Shown here: positions 35,485 through 46,474 of the stretch, piece after piece
Layout: each line of letters begins with the position of its first letter
Position numbering within the stretch: the stretch's first letter is position 1
Assembly (NCBI GenBank): GCA_933207985.1
Contig: OW240912.1
Span: 81,904,852 to 81,968,851, forward strand
From: Pelobates cultripes
Lineage: Eukaryota > Chordata > Amphibia > Anura > Pelobatidae
Reading direction: 5' to 3'
Length of the DNA: 64,000 bases
Notes under the pieces: model-generated
What the model saw: the letters and a program-made list of their open reading frames with translations, nothing else
Told to the model about the DNA's origin: nothing
The model's database searches: none
Translations under genes and position numbers: made by a program

Positions 35485-36490
35485 AAATGTTGGTGTGACT
35501 GCCTGCCTGTGTGTCTGCCTGCCTGTGTGTGCGTGTGACTGTTACATAGTTACATAGCTGAAGAGAGACTTGCGTCCATCAAGTTCAGCCTTCCTCACAT
35601 ATGTTTTTGCTGTCTGCCTGCCTGTGTGTGACTGTCTGTCTGTGTGACTGTCTGCCTGTGTGTGTGATTGTCTGTCTGACTGCCTGCCTTTGTGTGACTG
35701 CCTGCCTGTGTGTATGACTGCCTGTGTCTGTCTGTCTGCATGCGTGTGTGTCTGTCTGTGTGACTGCCTGTGTGTGTGACTGTCTGACTGCCTGCCTGTG
35801 TGTGTGTCTGCCTAGCTGTGTGTGTGTGTGACTGCCTGCCTGTGTGTGTGTGTGATTGTCTGATTGCCTGTGTGTGACTATCTGCCTATGTGTGTGTGTG
35901 ACTGTCTTCCTGCCTGTGTGTGTGTGGCTGTCTCCTCCTGTCTGTGTGACTGCCTCTCTGTGTGTTTGTGTGACTGTGTGTGTGACTGTCTGCCTATGTG
36001 TGTCTGACTGTGTGTGTGTGTGTGTGTGACTGTCTGTCTGCCTGTGTGTGACAGTCTGCCTGTGTGTGACTGTAACTGTGTGTGACTCCAATTGTGTGTG
36101 TCGCTGTAGCTGTGCCATTGTGTGTGCCTGTATGTGTGACTATCTGCCTTTAACTGAGTGTGTGTGTGTGCCTAACAGCGTGTGTGAGTGTCTGCATGCC
36201 TGTAACTTAGTGTGTATGACTGTCTGCTTGTAATGGAGTATGTGTGACTGTCTGCTTGTGACTGTGTGTGTGATTGTGTGCCTGTAACTGTGTGTGACTA
36301 TCTGCGTTTAACTGTGTTTGGCTCTGTGACTGTCTACCTGTAACTGAGCATGTGTGACTGTCTGCCTGTAACTGTGTGTGTGTGACTGTCTGCCTGTAAC
36401 TGAGTGTGTCTGACTGTCTGCCTGTAAATGAGCGAGTCTGACTGTCTGCATGTAACTGTTTGTGTGACTGTCTGCCTGTGCGTGTGACTA
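35485..36490. repeat. TG-rich minisatellite, right part
   Basis: About 1 kb of degenerate units of the type TGTGTGACTGTCTGCCTG, later CTGTAACTGTGTGTGACTG. Long H/T-rich and C/V-rich frames here are artefacts. It is interrupted at 35532-35612 by a LINE tail. Confidence 0.93.
35532..35612 (-). mobile_element. Very short LINE 3'-end insertion
   Basis: About 80 bp matching the tail of the minus-strand LINE at 18685-18770 (ACATAGTTACATAGCTGAAG...CAGCCTTCCTCACAT). It sits inside the minisatellite. Confidence 0.8.
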
Positions 36491-36570
36491 TACAGGCAAC
36501 TTGGTGGGGAGTACCGTGAAGACTTTTCGTACAGGGCGCCTAGTGGCCTAAGGCCGGCCCTGCTTCCTTC

Positions 36571-37069
36571 AGTCAATGGGCTGTGGAGAACAGGATAATT
36601 ATATAGTCTGCCAGGAAGTGGCCAGTCTCTATTGGCCCCTGCAATACATCTAAAAGGATAAAAAATAGGGCCAAGAACCCCAATGTGCCCAGTGTATTTG
36701 CCCCATAATTGCACTTATGGGGTTAATATCCATTTGGTGCTCCTCTCTAGTGTGGCACTTAAAACTAATTGGTGGTTGATATCAGTTGCAGCAGATGTTG
36801 CTTGCATGCAGACTTTGTAAGCAGGAGTGAAACCTTGGAATTGTGTCAAGTGTTTTGTTGCCCCAACTACAGGGTATACCAAAATTCAGAATGGGATTTG
36901 ACAGGCAAATAACTTATTTGTTAATAGTTAAAATATGTTTGTTGCAGGTAGGTACATATTATAACTGAGTCTTGGGAGACTCATCATAGGTAATTTCACA
37001 AAGTAACTAATGAAAATAGTGGAATTTTATTTTCAAACTGGCAGGTCCATTATTTTGATGCAAAGAGGA
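36571..37069. other. Unassigned spacer, possible transposon 5' side
   Basis: No clear coding sequence. It may include the decayed front of the transposase found at 37070. Confidence 0.4.
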
Positions 37070-37378
37070 AAATCTTCCTGAAATGTGATTTCAACAGGAT
37101 AGGGCTACTGCCCATACACCCAGGGCTACAATGGACCTCCTGAGACAGCTGTTAATTCCCAGAATAATTGGCTGCCACTTTAGCTCTTGATTACTTCATG
37201 TGGGGATATCTGAAAGAGCAGATGTGCATGTACAAACCACACACACTTGAGCAGCTCGTGGAAAATATCTGTGTGGATATTTGAGCGCTAGAGCCTCAAA
37301 CAATGTTATGAACAATGCAATCGAAAGAGCCTGAATTTGCAAGGTGGCAAATGGAGCTAATTTAAAAGATGGAGAGCA
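37070..37378 (+). pseudogene. Mariner-like (DDE) transposase C-terminal remnant
   Basis: No long open frame remains, but translation gives FQQDRATAHTPRATMDLLRQ (37083-37142), LIPRIIG, then in another frame DYFMWGYLKEQMCMYKPHTL (about 37189-37250), and in another VMNNAIERA (37301-37327). Order and wording match the FQQDGA-H / D-F-WGYLK / C-terminal layout of mariner-superfamily transposases, with the WPPRSPDLTPC segment missing. In the family this enzyme moves DNA at TA sites. The style (WGYLK) is more common in invertebrate elements. Broken by a deletion and at least two frameshifts. Confidence 0.78.
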
Positions 37379-37584
37379 AAAAAATGGGTCGCAAGAGAAT
37401 ACTGAGAATGGACTGCCCATATGGGTGGGACCAGTTTGATATGTTTCAGAGATGTTCTCTCTGTAATGGCACAAGATGAGCTAAAACCAGCTTGAGATCT
37501 GAGCGGGGACCCACTGAAGGGCAGGCTATTTCAGCTGCTGCCCATTCTCAGTATACTCTTGCGCCCTGTTTTTTTGCTCTCCAT
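37369..37584. repeat. Inverted repeat arms, about 42 bp
   Basis: 37369-37410 (starting ATGGAGAGCAAAAAAA) and 37543-37584 are inverted copies with few mismatches. They flank the first copy of the 108-bp repeat and may be transposon termini. Confidence 0.85.
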
Positions 37585-37848
37585 AGGTTTAAAGGATAAT
37601 CCAGATGTGGACCCCTTGCTCACGGTGCCTAGAGAGATATCAGCTATGCCTCACTGATGATGACTAACAAGGCTGAAACGATCGTCTGGGGTTGCTGTGT
37701 CTCTCGTGCAGAGAGAACTTGCTGGCATTTTGGATCTGTACTGCCCGTATGGGTGGGACAGGTCTGATATGTTTCAGAGATGTTCTCTCTGTAATGGCAC
37801 AAGATGAGCTAAAACCAGCTTGAGATCTGAGCGGGGACCCACCGAAGG
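37413..37848. repeat. 328-bp-period direct repeat containing a ribozyme fold
   Basis: A 108-bp segment (CTGCCCATATGGGTGGGAC...GGGGACCCACTGAAGG) occurs at 37413-37520 and again at 37741-37848, exactly 328 bp apart from start to end with only a few mismatches. The hammerhead-like sequence lies between the copies. The arrangement resembles 1.3 units of a tandem repeat. Not assigned to a named family. Confidence 0.88.
37631..37706 (+). ncRNA. Hammerhead ribozyme-like sequence (type I)
   Basis: All conserved core blocks are present in order: CTGATGA (37654-37660), GAAA (37675-37678) and the cleavage triplet GTC (37684-37686). Stem III is 3 bp including the core A-U (A78-T85, C79-G84, G80-C83, counted from 37600) with a 2-base loop, the very short form known from the newt ribozyme. 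Stem I has 6 bp next to the core (GCCTCA with TGGGGT, two wobbles) and 6 bp beyond an internal loop (GAGAGA 37632-37637 with TCTCTC 37700-37705). Stem II (TGACT-AACA-AGGCT) has two mismatches, including the pair next to the core, so this copy may cleave poorly. Self-cleavage after C37686 is predicted. Confidence 0.75.
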
Positions 37849-39075
37849 CATTTCATGCAGTGCAGTGAGGAAACCTACGAGGTGTCTGGGAATAGTCATT
37901 TTATTGAGTAATTTAAAATAAAAATTAATTGCAATCAGAATCATTCTGACATACACACCAATGAAGTTATTAATTTGGCAGACAAAACTAACAGTTTCTT
38001 AAAAATCTTCGTAATTGTATATCCTTTGATAATTAAAAATAACAATGCATTTTATAGCATAGAGGTTAACACACAAAACTGAAAATTGTGGAGATTTGAT
38101 AAGGGACTCGCAAATTTTAGGTCAAAATAGATCAATCTGAAAAAATCTGCAATTTTGCTACATTATTCGCAAAAAAACCCAGTTTAGCAGATAACCGCAT
38201 AAGTGATGAAATAACCCATAGAATTTAGATTAAAGCCAAACTGCCTTCAGTAAGTTCACTTCACTCATAAAGCTTCCATTTCGTATCTGCTAAATAAAGA
38301 TTGACAGTGTAGAGTGAATTAAATTAATCTAAAATGCATACGTTAATTAATGTTGTTAATCTGTTAAAGAATTTACATAATACAAAGCTGTACGTTATTG
38401 GCAAAAGTTTAAATTACATTAAAGCATAAGGCACAATGCCAAACACAACACTGCAAAACAGAAACCCATAAAAAATTTAAAAAAAAACGCCATTTGCCAA
38501 GAATAATATTGCAATATATTTTATATTTTAAAATAGTAAAGTGGCAGTTTTGCCTACTTGACAACAGAGTCAGCGAGACTCTGCCTAGTTTTACTTTATT
38601 GTTGTATAACTATATTATATCTTTCACCCGAATCCCGGTGTTTCTCCTTCTTAATTTGGTACCAACGAGTTCCAGGACCTCAAGTTCAAGGCAATGTGTT
38701 GTAAATGTACTAATGTTCAAATGTTGTTGTTTTTTTCACTTGGCGTTGGTGTTTAATGAAAAGTTTTTCAATATGGGTACAGAAAGTAAAAAGGGAATGG
38801 GAGACATTGAAAGAAAAAAAAATCCATACAACAACAAGTTCAAGGCAACCTAAAACACCCATCTGCATCTTTAATATACTATATGTTGTATTCAGGTCAT
38901 CGATCACTAGCCTCCAAACCCCCGCAAAACAACCTTGCTTAGTATGTAGTCACCATCTTCTTGCCCCATTTTCTGAATGAGTGTTGTATGTGCTGCCTGA
39001 ACATGCTCAAAGCAGAGAGTTGGTGCCATGGGGGAGTCATCACCAAGTACCGGGAGGATAGAGGCAGTTGGATAT
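37849..39075. other. Unassigned AT-rich region
   Basis: About 1.2 kb without recognisable coding sequence. Two short copies of CAACAAGTTCAAGGCAA-like sequence (38683, 38830) are noted. Confidence 0.5.
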
Positions 39076-39079
39076 ATAT

Positions 39080-39244
39080 AAATACGCCTATAAGCCTGTA
39101 AGCTCGTTTGAGCAGGGCCCTCTTCAACCTATTGTTCCTGTAAGTTTTTGTAATTGTCTCATTTATTGTTAAATCTCCCACTTTGATAATATTGTAAAGC
39201 ACTATGGAATATGCTGGCGCTATATAAATACCAGTAATAATAAT

Positions 39245-39280
<36 letters not shown>
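39080..39280 (+). mobile_element. SINE-like short retroposon with AAT/AT tail
   Basis: Contains GTAAGCTCGTTTGAGCAGGG, then GTAAAGCACTATGGAATATG and GGCGCTATATAAATACC, and ends in (AATA)n followed by (AT)n at 39247-39277. This arrangement recurs in fish and frog genomes as a short interspersed repeat; I do not name the family. Confidence 0.65.
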
Positions 39281-39282
<2 letters not shown>

Positions 39283-39549
39283 CCAAGACCTTTTCCCTTT
39301 ACTGGGGAATTGTCTTTCAAGGTCAGAGTTATAGGTGCATGGTAAGATCATGATTTTATGCCAATATGTGTAGCCTGCATTTTATCAGTGTTACGGGAGT
39401 CAAGAATCCATCAATCCTTATGTAGGTGTTATAGACTTCAGAATTGTCACATCATGCCATGTTCTGCAGAGATGTCTTGTCTTGTTTAGTTTTTCTTGGT
39501 TTTCTGGTTTTCTATTCCATGTCTGGTTTTCCTTACACTGGGTTTTTCT

Positions 39550-39820
39550 GGGTGTGCTGTGTGTGTGGGAGGGGGTGCTGTATGTGTGTGTGTGCTGTAT
39601 GTGTGTGTGCTGTATGTGTGAGGGTGCTGTATGTATGTGTGTGTGTGCTGTATGTGTGAGGGTGCTGTGTGTGTGTGTGCTGTGTGTGTGAAGGTGCTGT
39701 ATGTGCTGTGTGGGTGCTGTGTGCTTGTGCTGTATGTGTGTAGGTGCTGTGTGTGTGAGGGTGCTGTGTGTGTGTGCGCGTGTGCTGTATGTGTGTGGGT
39801 GATTGTGGGGGGTGGAGGTG
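39550..39820. repeat. TG-rich compound microsatellite
   Basis: Units of (TG)n with GCTGTATGTGTGAGGGTGCTG. The mirror of the CA-rich arrays in the hAT at 21955-22320. Confidence 0.88.
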
Positions 39821-39834
39821 GGGGTACATTACTT

Positions 39835-40045
39835 AATATCCCCCCTCCCTTCTTACCTTATGTAGGGAGGGGGAATTCTTGTTCCTGCTGCCTTCCCTGG
39901 TGGTCCAGTGGAGAGTGAACTCTAGCCTGTGGGGCAACGGCAACACTCAGATCTCGCAAGAGGAACCCGGTGGAGCTGCTGGTTGAACTCCTGCCTCCCT
40001 CCATGCATGTGGGCTCGGATAGTGCCGGCTCTGCATGAGATCTCA
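39835..40045 (-). mobile_element. Inverted partial copy of the hAT internal module
   Basis: Matches 21640-21900 of the hAT element in reverse: CCCTGGTGGTCCAGTGGAGA, CTCAGATCTCGCAAGAGG and TGCCGGCTCTGC blocks. Together with the TG array beside it, this is the remains of a related element. Confidence 0.75.
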
Positions 40046-40920
40046 TATAATGTAACTAAATCCCCATGATTTTCATCTATAGTACTTAATTATTTCTCCT
40101 CTTGTTTGCCTATAATATATTGTCTTGTTTTAAAAACAACAACAATAGTAATGCAAGGCTGCACCAAAATGTATCAATGAGGACTAAAAGTAGTAAAAAG
40201 ACAAATAGTAAAAGGACGTATAAATAAAACTTATAAGAGTTATAAAATAGTCCAAAAAGATTATAGAAGTTGCACTGTGGCAATAAATGTCTTTTAAGGT
40301 GCTTTAGGTGATGGGGTCTCTTCTCTGTTTATAGTAGTCCTGTTGGTCTCGTGATATAGAAGACACAAGAAAAAAAGACCAATCGTATAGAGTGTAAGGG
40401 TCAATATATGTGAGATAAGGATATAAATATTCCACTCACATTTAGATGAGCTATAGCCAGCTCAGGTATAACAGGCTTACAGCTGAACAATCCCCGCTTA
40501 TGGGATATATGGATGATTGTCCTCCGGAGGGAATGATGTCCAACTCTCAGGAAATGGGATATATAAAAACAACTAATAGTGCTCTCTGTTTAACACGGTA
40601 TAAAAGTTGTTTAAATAAATACAAATGTACTTACAAGTGTAGTGCAGGCCAACTGCACTCTGGTGACAGCGTTGGTGGTATAATCCCCACCTCGGATGAG
40701 CTTGTAAGCACGTAGTAAAATGAGCTTGTAAGCACGTAGCACATGACGCTCCACTCCATTCCTCTTCACTATTAGGCATGCAGGGAATTCTCACTTGTTT
40801 GTATAAGAGGCCAGCATGCTGCAGTGCCTTGGTAATGGGATCAAATTATTTTCCTTTTTTCAGCGTGGCTGAGGATAAACCCACACACAGCTTTATGGCT
40901 GCTTATTTTTCTGGCATATT
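40046..40920. other. Unassigned region
   Basis: No clear coding sequence. ATGAGCTTGTAAGCACGTAG occurs twice in tandem at 40697 and 40720. Confidence 0.5.
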
Positions 40921-40924
40921 CTCT

Positions 40925-41620
40925 AGTTGCCTTGAGTACTGCACAATTCTTTCTTTAGAGGTGTAGTCATGGATCCTCGTACCATCACGTGGATCATAGG
41001 TGGCAGGTCTTGGGCTTTGGAAAACAGTGTTTCCAATCCAAAATTAGCTCCTGTGTGGTCAATCCAGGGACCATTGTTTGGAATAAGGTCTTCTGGGACA
41101 CCGTGCAGCATATATTGTTGCGGTGGTGCCTTTCTTTGTGGTCTGATACTTTGTCTGCCAATTGTACAAATCTCTGCCAAGGAGTTGTGGACTGTGATTA
41201 GCTTCTCCATCTGCTCTTCTATGTAGGCCATGCGATTGCCAATCGCCTGTATGTCAACCTTAATCTCCCTCGCTAGTTTTGTGAATTGTGCTTGAAGGGA
41301 TGCTTCTAACTCCTACAGCATCCACTGAAGTGCAGGCTTTGTGACCAGAGCTTGGGTAAGCATTGATATGGAGTTGCTGTCATGGCTGGTGACTCGGTCA
41401 TCCGACTGTGTGGGGAGGTCAAGGAGAAAACTTGGAACACTGCAGGCTTCAGTTCAGGCTTTTTGCTGCTCCGGTTCATGTGACTGTGTTGGGCAATGAT
41501 ACCGTCCGGTAAAATAGTTGTGTGGTCTGTCGACACTCTGCTAATTGCTGTTTTTGTCCACCACTCTCAGGAGCTCATGGATCAAATGACCATCACAGTG
41601 AGCCCCCAAGACATACCTCC
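40925..41620 (-). pseudogene. Possible L1-type ORF1 fragment
   Basis: Minus-strand translation gives a coiled-coil-like segment (KLAREIKVDIQAIGNRMAYI, then EEQMEKLITVHNSLAEI, about 41290-41170) resembling the N-terminal helix of Tx1/L1 ORF1 proteins. Downstream sequence is not recognised. Frames are broken. Low certainty; it could be another coiled-coil protein. Confidence 0.4.
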
Positions 41621-42319
41621 TGTAAAAATTTATTTTAATAAAACATTTTTCTCAAAATAGTCAAACCTCTTCCAACAAATTTTAAGGGACTTTATAGGCA
41701 CCAAAACAACTTTTGGTGTATAGATCATGCCCCTGCAGTCTCACTGCTCAATTCTCTGCCATTTAGGAGTTAAATCACTTTGTTTATGCAGTCCTCAGAC
41801 CTCCCTGCATGTGTCTTACATAGCTTTCCTAATCACTTCCTGTAGAGATCAAAAGATGCTCTCTCTCCTACTCTGTTAAAGCGGCACTGTCATGCCGAAC
41901 TTACCTTTTCCCAATCGATTCCTCTTCTCTCCCTCTGTCACGATCTGTTCTTCATTTCTTCCTGTCTGCTCTAGATTTCTTTAAAACATAAGACAAAGTA
42001 GTTACTATTTTGTCTTATGGAGGTTTCCTATGCCTGACCATCTCTGACCAGCAGAGGAGCAAAGTGTGCTCTGTTTCCTGTGGTCAGAGAAATTTTCCCA
42101 CAATTTTTACATTTCCTCCATGATCTCGCAATGCTTCCTGTCAGTATTCCCGAACGTCCTGTCACTTAGACAGAACGCCGACGAATCTACCGAATTTCGT
42201 CCTAACAGAATGAGAACAGATTCTCCATTCGTGTAAGGACGCAATTCGGGACTTTGTTCGGATCGGAATCTCATTCTAATGAATGAAATTCCAATCCAAT
42301 TCGTGCCGTGGCTTCATCT

Positions 42320-43640
42320 TGCAGCCGCTTAGTAGAAAACTTCCTAATTCCCACGGTATCAGGGAGCTATACACTAAAAGTCTGAAAGACCTACATTCAG
42401 ACAAATTTACTGATACTAAGTAAAGATTACTTAGTATTAGTAAATTCTGCCCCTACTCACTATGCCACGAGCAGAGGCATGTATACTAAACAGTGAGCAG
42501 CCTGTGTGGTGCGAGTGGGGGCTAATAAACTGAAGGGGGGACCTAGCATGTCCCCCCTGGCACCACCCATGAGCGGCTGGTGGGGGCCCTAAATGAAAAT
42601 GAGGGGTGACCTATTGTTCCCCTGGTCCCCACCCATGAGCGGCGGGTGGGGGCCCTGAATGAAAATGAGGGTGGGGGAAACTTTTTCCCTCCGCCCCGGC
42701 CCCCTCCCATGGGCGGTGGGTGAGGGCCCTAAATTACAATAAAGGTGGGATCTATTGTCCTCCCCCTCGCCCCCCCACCTCATTACCCTCTGATTGGTTG
42801 CTTTCATTTTGAAAAGCAACCACTCACAGTGTCATGAGTCAAATTACACTGCATGGGAAATTTCCCATGCTGTGTAAAATGACACAGAGGACTCTGATTG
42901 GTTGGATTTCAAGCCAACCAATCAGAGTGCTGTGACAGGTAAATGTAGAGACTTACCTGTCAGTCTCTTCATTTACCTGTTAGAGCACTATGATTGGTTG
43001 GCTTAAACCAACCAATCAGAGCGCTCTGAGCCTAATTGCAGGGCGTGGGAAGGTCATGCGGAACTCAGTCTGCACCGTGCCCACCATGGGTGAAGATGGA
43101 TGACTTTTTTACCGTCTGGATTTTTTTTTCTGTCTGATTTTTTTTTTTCAAAGTTCGACAGGTATTATGGATTTTTATTTGAGCTTTTTTAGAAGGTTTT
43201 TACAGGTATTTTGTTTTATTGTTCCTCCCTCACTATTTTTAGGGTGAGGGGGTAGGTAGGAATCTATTTAAAAATGTTTTGGGTGGGGGGGGACTAGTGG
43301 CTTGGGGACCCCTAGTCACCTGAGGGGGTTACATTTAGCCCCCACCTGCCACCCATGGGTGGGGGCCAGGAGGGTAGGACAATAGGTCCCCCCCCAGTGC
43401 CATTTAAAGCCCCCACCCCTCAGCCGTGAGTGGGGGCTGGGGGAGAGGACAATAGATGTCCCCCCCAATTTCATTCAGGGCCCCCACCCACCGCTCATGG
43501 TTGCGGACCAGGGGGTGGAGGACAGTAGATCCACCCCACCCATTTTCATTTAGTGCCCCCACCCAGCGGTCATAGGTAGGGGCCGGGCAGGGACATGCTA
43601 GGTTACCCCTTCAGTTTAATAGCCCCCACTCACGTGGCAT
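42320..43640. repeat. Foldback arms and central cassette, copy 1
   Basis: The arms are inverted copies (GAGTGGGGGCTAATAAACTG at 42511 against its inverse near 43630) made of repeated GGGGACCTA...GGCCCCCACCCATGAGCGG units. The centre (42826-43160) has four ATTGG/CCAAT boxes in hairpins, ACTTACCTGTCAGTCTCTTC and GGTGAAGATGGAT. Confidence 0.85.
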
Positions 43641-43702
43641 GGATGGGGGCTCGGGAGGGGGGACACTAGGGGCCTTTTTTAACAGTGAGCATGGGAGATT
43701 TT

Positions 43703-44187
43703 TTTTTTTTTTTTGAAATTCTTTATTTTTCCGTGCATGAAAATAACAAGCATTTGTAAAGCGCCACAACAGCACGCATATTTTATCCATCAAGATTCAC
43801 AAGTTGGCATTAAACAACTGCACATTTTCTGTTTTGTTATCGTTTGGTACAAGCTGTAAACATTTTTAAACATATGTAAATTAGTATCAATGGAATACGT
43901 GTATATCGTAGATGCATTACATGGAGTGAGCATAACAAATTAATGAAAGAACTACTTGAAACGTGAATAGCCAAACAAGGTAAAGTACAATATCTATGCT
44001 TGTGCATCGGAGCAACCCATAAGGTAAGATACTAGTATAGGCATAGCAAAAGAGCATACATTTAGCGCTATAAGTTAAGGCATTTCTATTGCAGATTATG
44101 CATGAGTTAGAAGTATAGTGGTAGTAAATAATAACAATTTATGCTTGTCGTTGCTAGATTGGTTATGGTAGGTAGTTAGATCCACTC
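43703..44187 (-). mobile_element. 5'-truncated LINE 3' end
   Basis: Begins with a poly-T run (reverse of a poly(A) tail) with AATAAA just upstream on the minus strand (CGGAAAAATAAAGAATTTC). Flanked by GGGAGATTTT at 43693-43702 and 44188-44197, a clear target duplication. No coding sequence left. Confidence 0.85.
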
Positions 44188-44949
44188 GGGAGATTTTAAT
44201 CTTCCTTATGCTATTATGGGGGGCTTAGGATGTGGTGGGGAGCACTGCTCCCTGCTGCTTATATTTTTACATATGACAAGAAGGGAGCTGTGTGCCACTA
44301 GCTCCCTCCCTGTAACAAACCAAACAACCGAAAGAAGAGGTCTTCGTTGATTTGTTTGAAATTTCTATTCAATTATTCATATTTCTGACGAATAAATGAA
44401 TAGATGAAATTCCCGTTCCCATGCCCAAGTGTTTAACTGGGCATGCGCGGGAATTTCACTGCGCTATCTAGTGTGGGCAGATGACGTGTCCCACAAGGAC
44501 TTCATCTACCCACACAAAGATGGTGGAGCCCAGGACCTAGGTCCAAGCAGAAAATAAAGATAAAAATATAGGTAATATGGGGGGGGGCTTACGGGCATTT
44601 GGGGGTATCGAGGGGACAATATAATGTAGTGGAGTCGGGAGGGGGGTTAAAAAAACAGGATTTGGCCATGACAGTGCCACTTTAATAGGCTTCTAGACTC
44701 TGCAGAAGCCTTTTCTGTGTGTTTAAAGTAAAATTTACACAGCAGGAGATAAAAACTTCTAAAGCAAATGAACATCTGGTTTAAAATGAAACCAGTTTGT
44801 TTTTATGCAGGCTGTGTGAGTGATTTAACTCCCATGTTACAGGGAATTTGACAGTGAAACTGCAAGGGCATAATCTATACACCTAAATTTCTTGTTTAAG
44901 CTAAAGTTGTTTTGATGCCTGTAGTATCCCTTTATTGTTAAATTATTAG

Positions 44950-45202
44950 TCCATGCAACATAACCACTGCACCATGCTGTAGTGGTTATGATACCAGGAG
45001 TGCCATTCAATTCCTTGATGACAGCCAGAAGCCCTCTGAGCTAAGCCTGGTGCTCTCAGCCATCGAGCTGATCCTGCACAACAAGGTTAAGCTCAGGAGA
45101 GCTAACATAAGCTACACATTGGAGCTTAATTACAAATCTCTAAGTAAGAAGCCAAATTGTTAGCAAAAGAGCTTTAGTGATTACGGTGCTTAGAGTGTTC
45201 CT
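44950..45202. mobile_element. TTAA-family MITE fragment
   Basis: The right end, reversed, begins AGGAACACTCTAAGCACCG, with TTAA at 45203-45206. The left part has the hairpin CCACTGCA...TGTAGTGG. The left boundary is unclear. Confidence 0.6.
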
Positions 45203-45276
45203 TTAAGAAACAACAATCATATCAGCCAAAAATTATGCAGTCAAAGGAGAGAGAGAAGGGGGATGGGAAAAGTTAA

Positions 45277-45612
45277 AGGATCACTATTGGCACCCAGACC
45301 ACTTCAGCTTAATGAGGTGGTCTGGGTGCCTGGTCCATCTAGGGTTAAACCTTTTTTCTATAAACATAGCAGGTATGGACTGGCTGAATGCGCGCGCGGA
45401 TCCTGTCGCGCATGCGCATTCAGCAGAAGAGGAGGAGAAGAGGGAGGAGAGGAGGAGGAGAAGAGCTCCCCGCCCGGCGCTGGAGAAAGAGGTAAGTTTA
45501 ACCCCTTCCTCCCCCCTCAGCGCCACAGGAGTGGGACCCTGAGGTTGGGGCACCCTCAGGGCACTATAGTGCCAGGAAAACGAGTATGTTTTCCTGGCAC
45601 TATAGTGGTCCT
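45277..45612 (+). mobile_element. TTAA-flanked MITE, copy 3 (internally deleted, 336 bp)
   Basis: Begins AGGATCACTATTGGCACCC and ends GGCACTATAGTGGTCCT, flanked by TTAA at 45273-45276 and 45613-45616. It lacks the central hairpin region seen in copy 1. AGGTAAGT at 45490-45497. Confidence 0.9.
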
Positions 45613-45616
45613 TTAA

Positions 45617-46232
45617 TACCTGATTTGGTGCTTAGGATTTTGAGGGGTAAGGGTAGTGTCTACATGATAAATGTTTGCTAAGTATCTTTTGAAAACCATT
45701 ATAGTGGTATGTATATCGTTCATTGTATTTGTTTGTTTCAGTATATTACGTTCAGGGTCTCATTTGGAGTTTGTTGAAAGCTTTGTTTACTAATATCTTA
45801 TTTATTGGAACACAGGAGAACATGCTGTGCGTTGCTTGTCATTAGCATGATCATGGTCCAGGGCAAGATGCATAAAGCCTGATAAAGGGCAATTCTAAAG
45901 GTAAACCTGGTAAAGTTAGTAAAATACCCAAGAAGATAGAATAGAAGTTCATCTTCCAACAGGATAGTAATAATAAACATAGAGCCATAACTATGGAGTG
46001 TTTTAAAACCGAGAACAACAGAGAGAGTCAAAGAGTCTACAGAAAGACTTGAAAAAATCTTTTGATCTAATGTAACAGAGCATGAGCAGTTTTGAATGAA
46101 ATAATTGTTTAAACTTGCATGATCTAGATATCCAAAGTTGGGAGAGACTTACCCCAGAAACAATCAGAGCTACAAATGCAACCAAACTATTGTCTCAGGA
46201 GGGGGTGAATACTTAAACAACCAACAAATATA
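45617..46232. other. Unassigned AT-rich spacer
   Basis: No recognised feature. Confidence 0.5.
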
Positions 46233-46474
46233 TACACTGAACAAAATTATAAATGCAACACTTTTGTTTTTGCCCCTTTTTTTCGTGAGCTGAACTCTCA
46301 AAGATCTAAGACTTTTTCTATGTACACAAAAGGCCTATTTCTCTCAAATATTGTTCACAAATCTGTCTAAATCTATGTTAGTGAGCACTTCTCCTTTGCA
46401 GAGATAATCCATCCACCTCACAGGTGTGGCATGTCAAGATGCTGATTAGACAGCATGATTATTGCAAAGGTGTG

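Larger units (their letters stand above)
25017..36562. mobile_element. hAT-type element with nested insertions
   Basis: Both ends carry the same 16-bp inverted repeat CAGGGCCGGCCTTAGG (left 25017-25032, right inverted 36547-36562). Flanking octamers are GGTCCTTC and CTTCCTTC, 6 of 8 matching. Near each end is a CAGGGCGCC motif. With inserts removed it would be about 1.7 kb, mostly a TG-rich minisatellite, with no transposase. It hosts the Penelope-like element and the L1 described below. Confidence 0.75.
41880..44681. mobile_element. Inner TTAA-flanked foldback element (2.8 kb)
   Basis: Ends AGCGGCACTGTCATGCC and, reversed, AGTGGCACTGTCATGGCC, flanked by TTAA at 41876-41879 and 44682-44685. 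No transposase. The interior is a large inverted repeat (left arm from about 42320, right arm to about 43640) around a CCAAT-rich cassette, with homology to 57937-59590. Confidence 0.85.
41686..44931. mobile_element. Outer TTAA-type element
   Basis: The left end GGGACTTTATAGGCACCAAA follows TTAA at 41682-41685. The right end, reversed, reads GGGATACTACAGGCATCAAA, and both sides continue with AACAACTTT. The right TTAA has mutated to TTTATT. Interrupted by an inner TTAA element. Confidence 0.82.

Noticed and set aside
35585..36118. 177-residue H/T/Q-rich minus-strand protein
   Set aside because: Pure translation of a TG/CA minisatellite with no codon-level signal.
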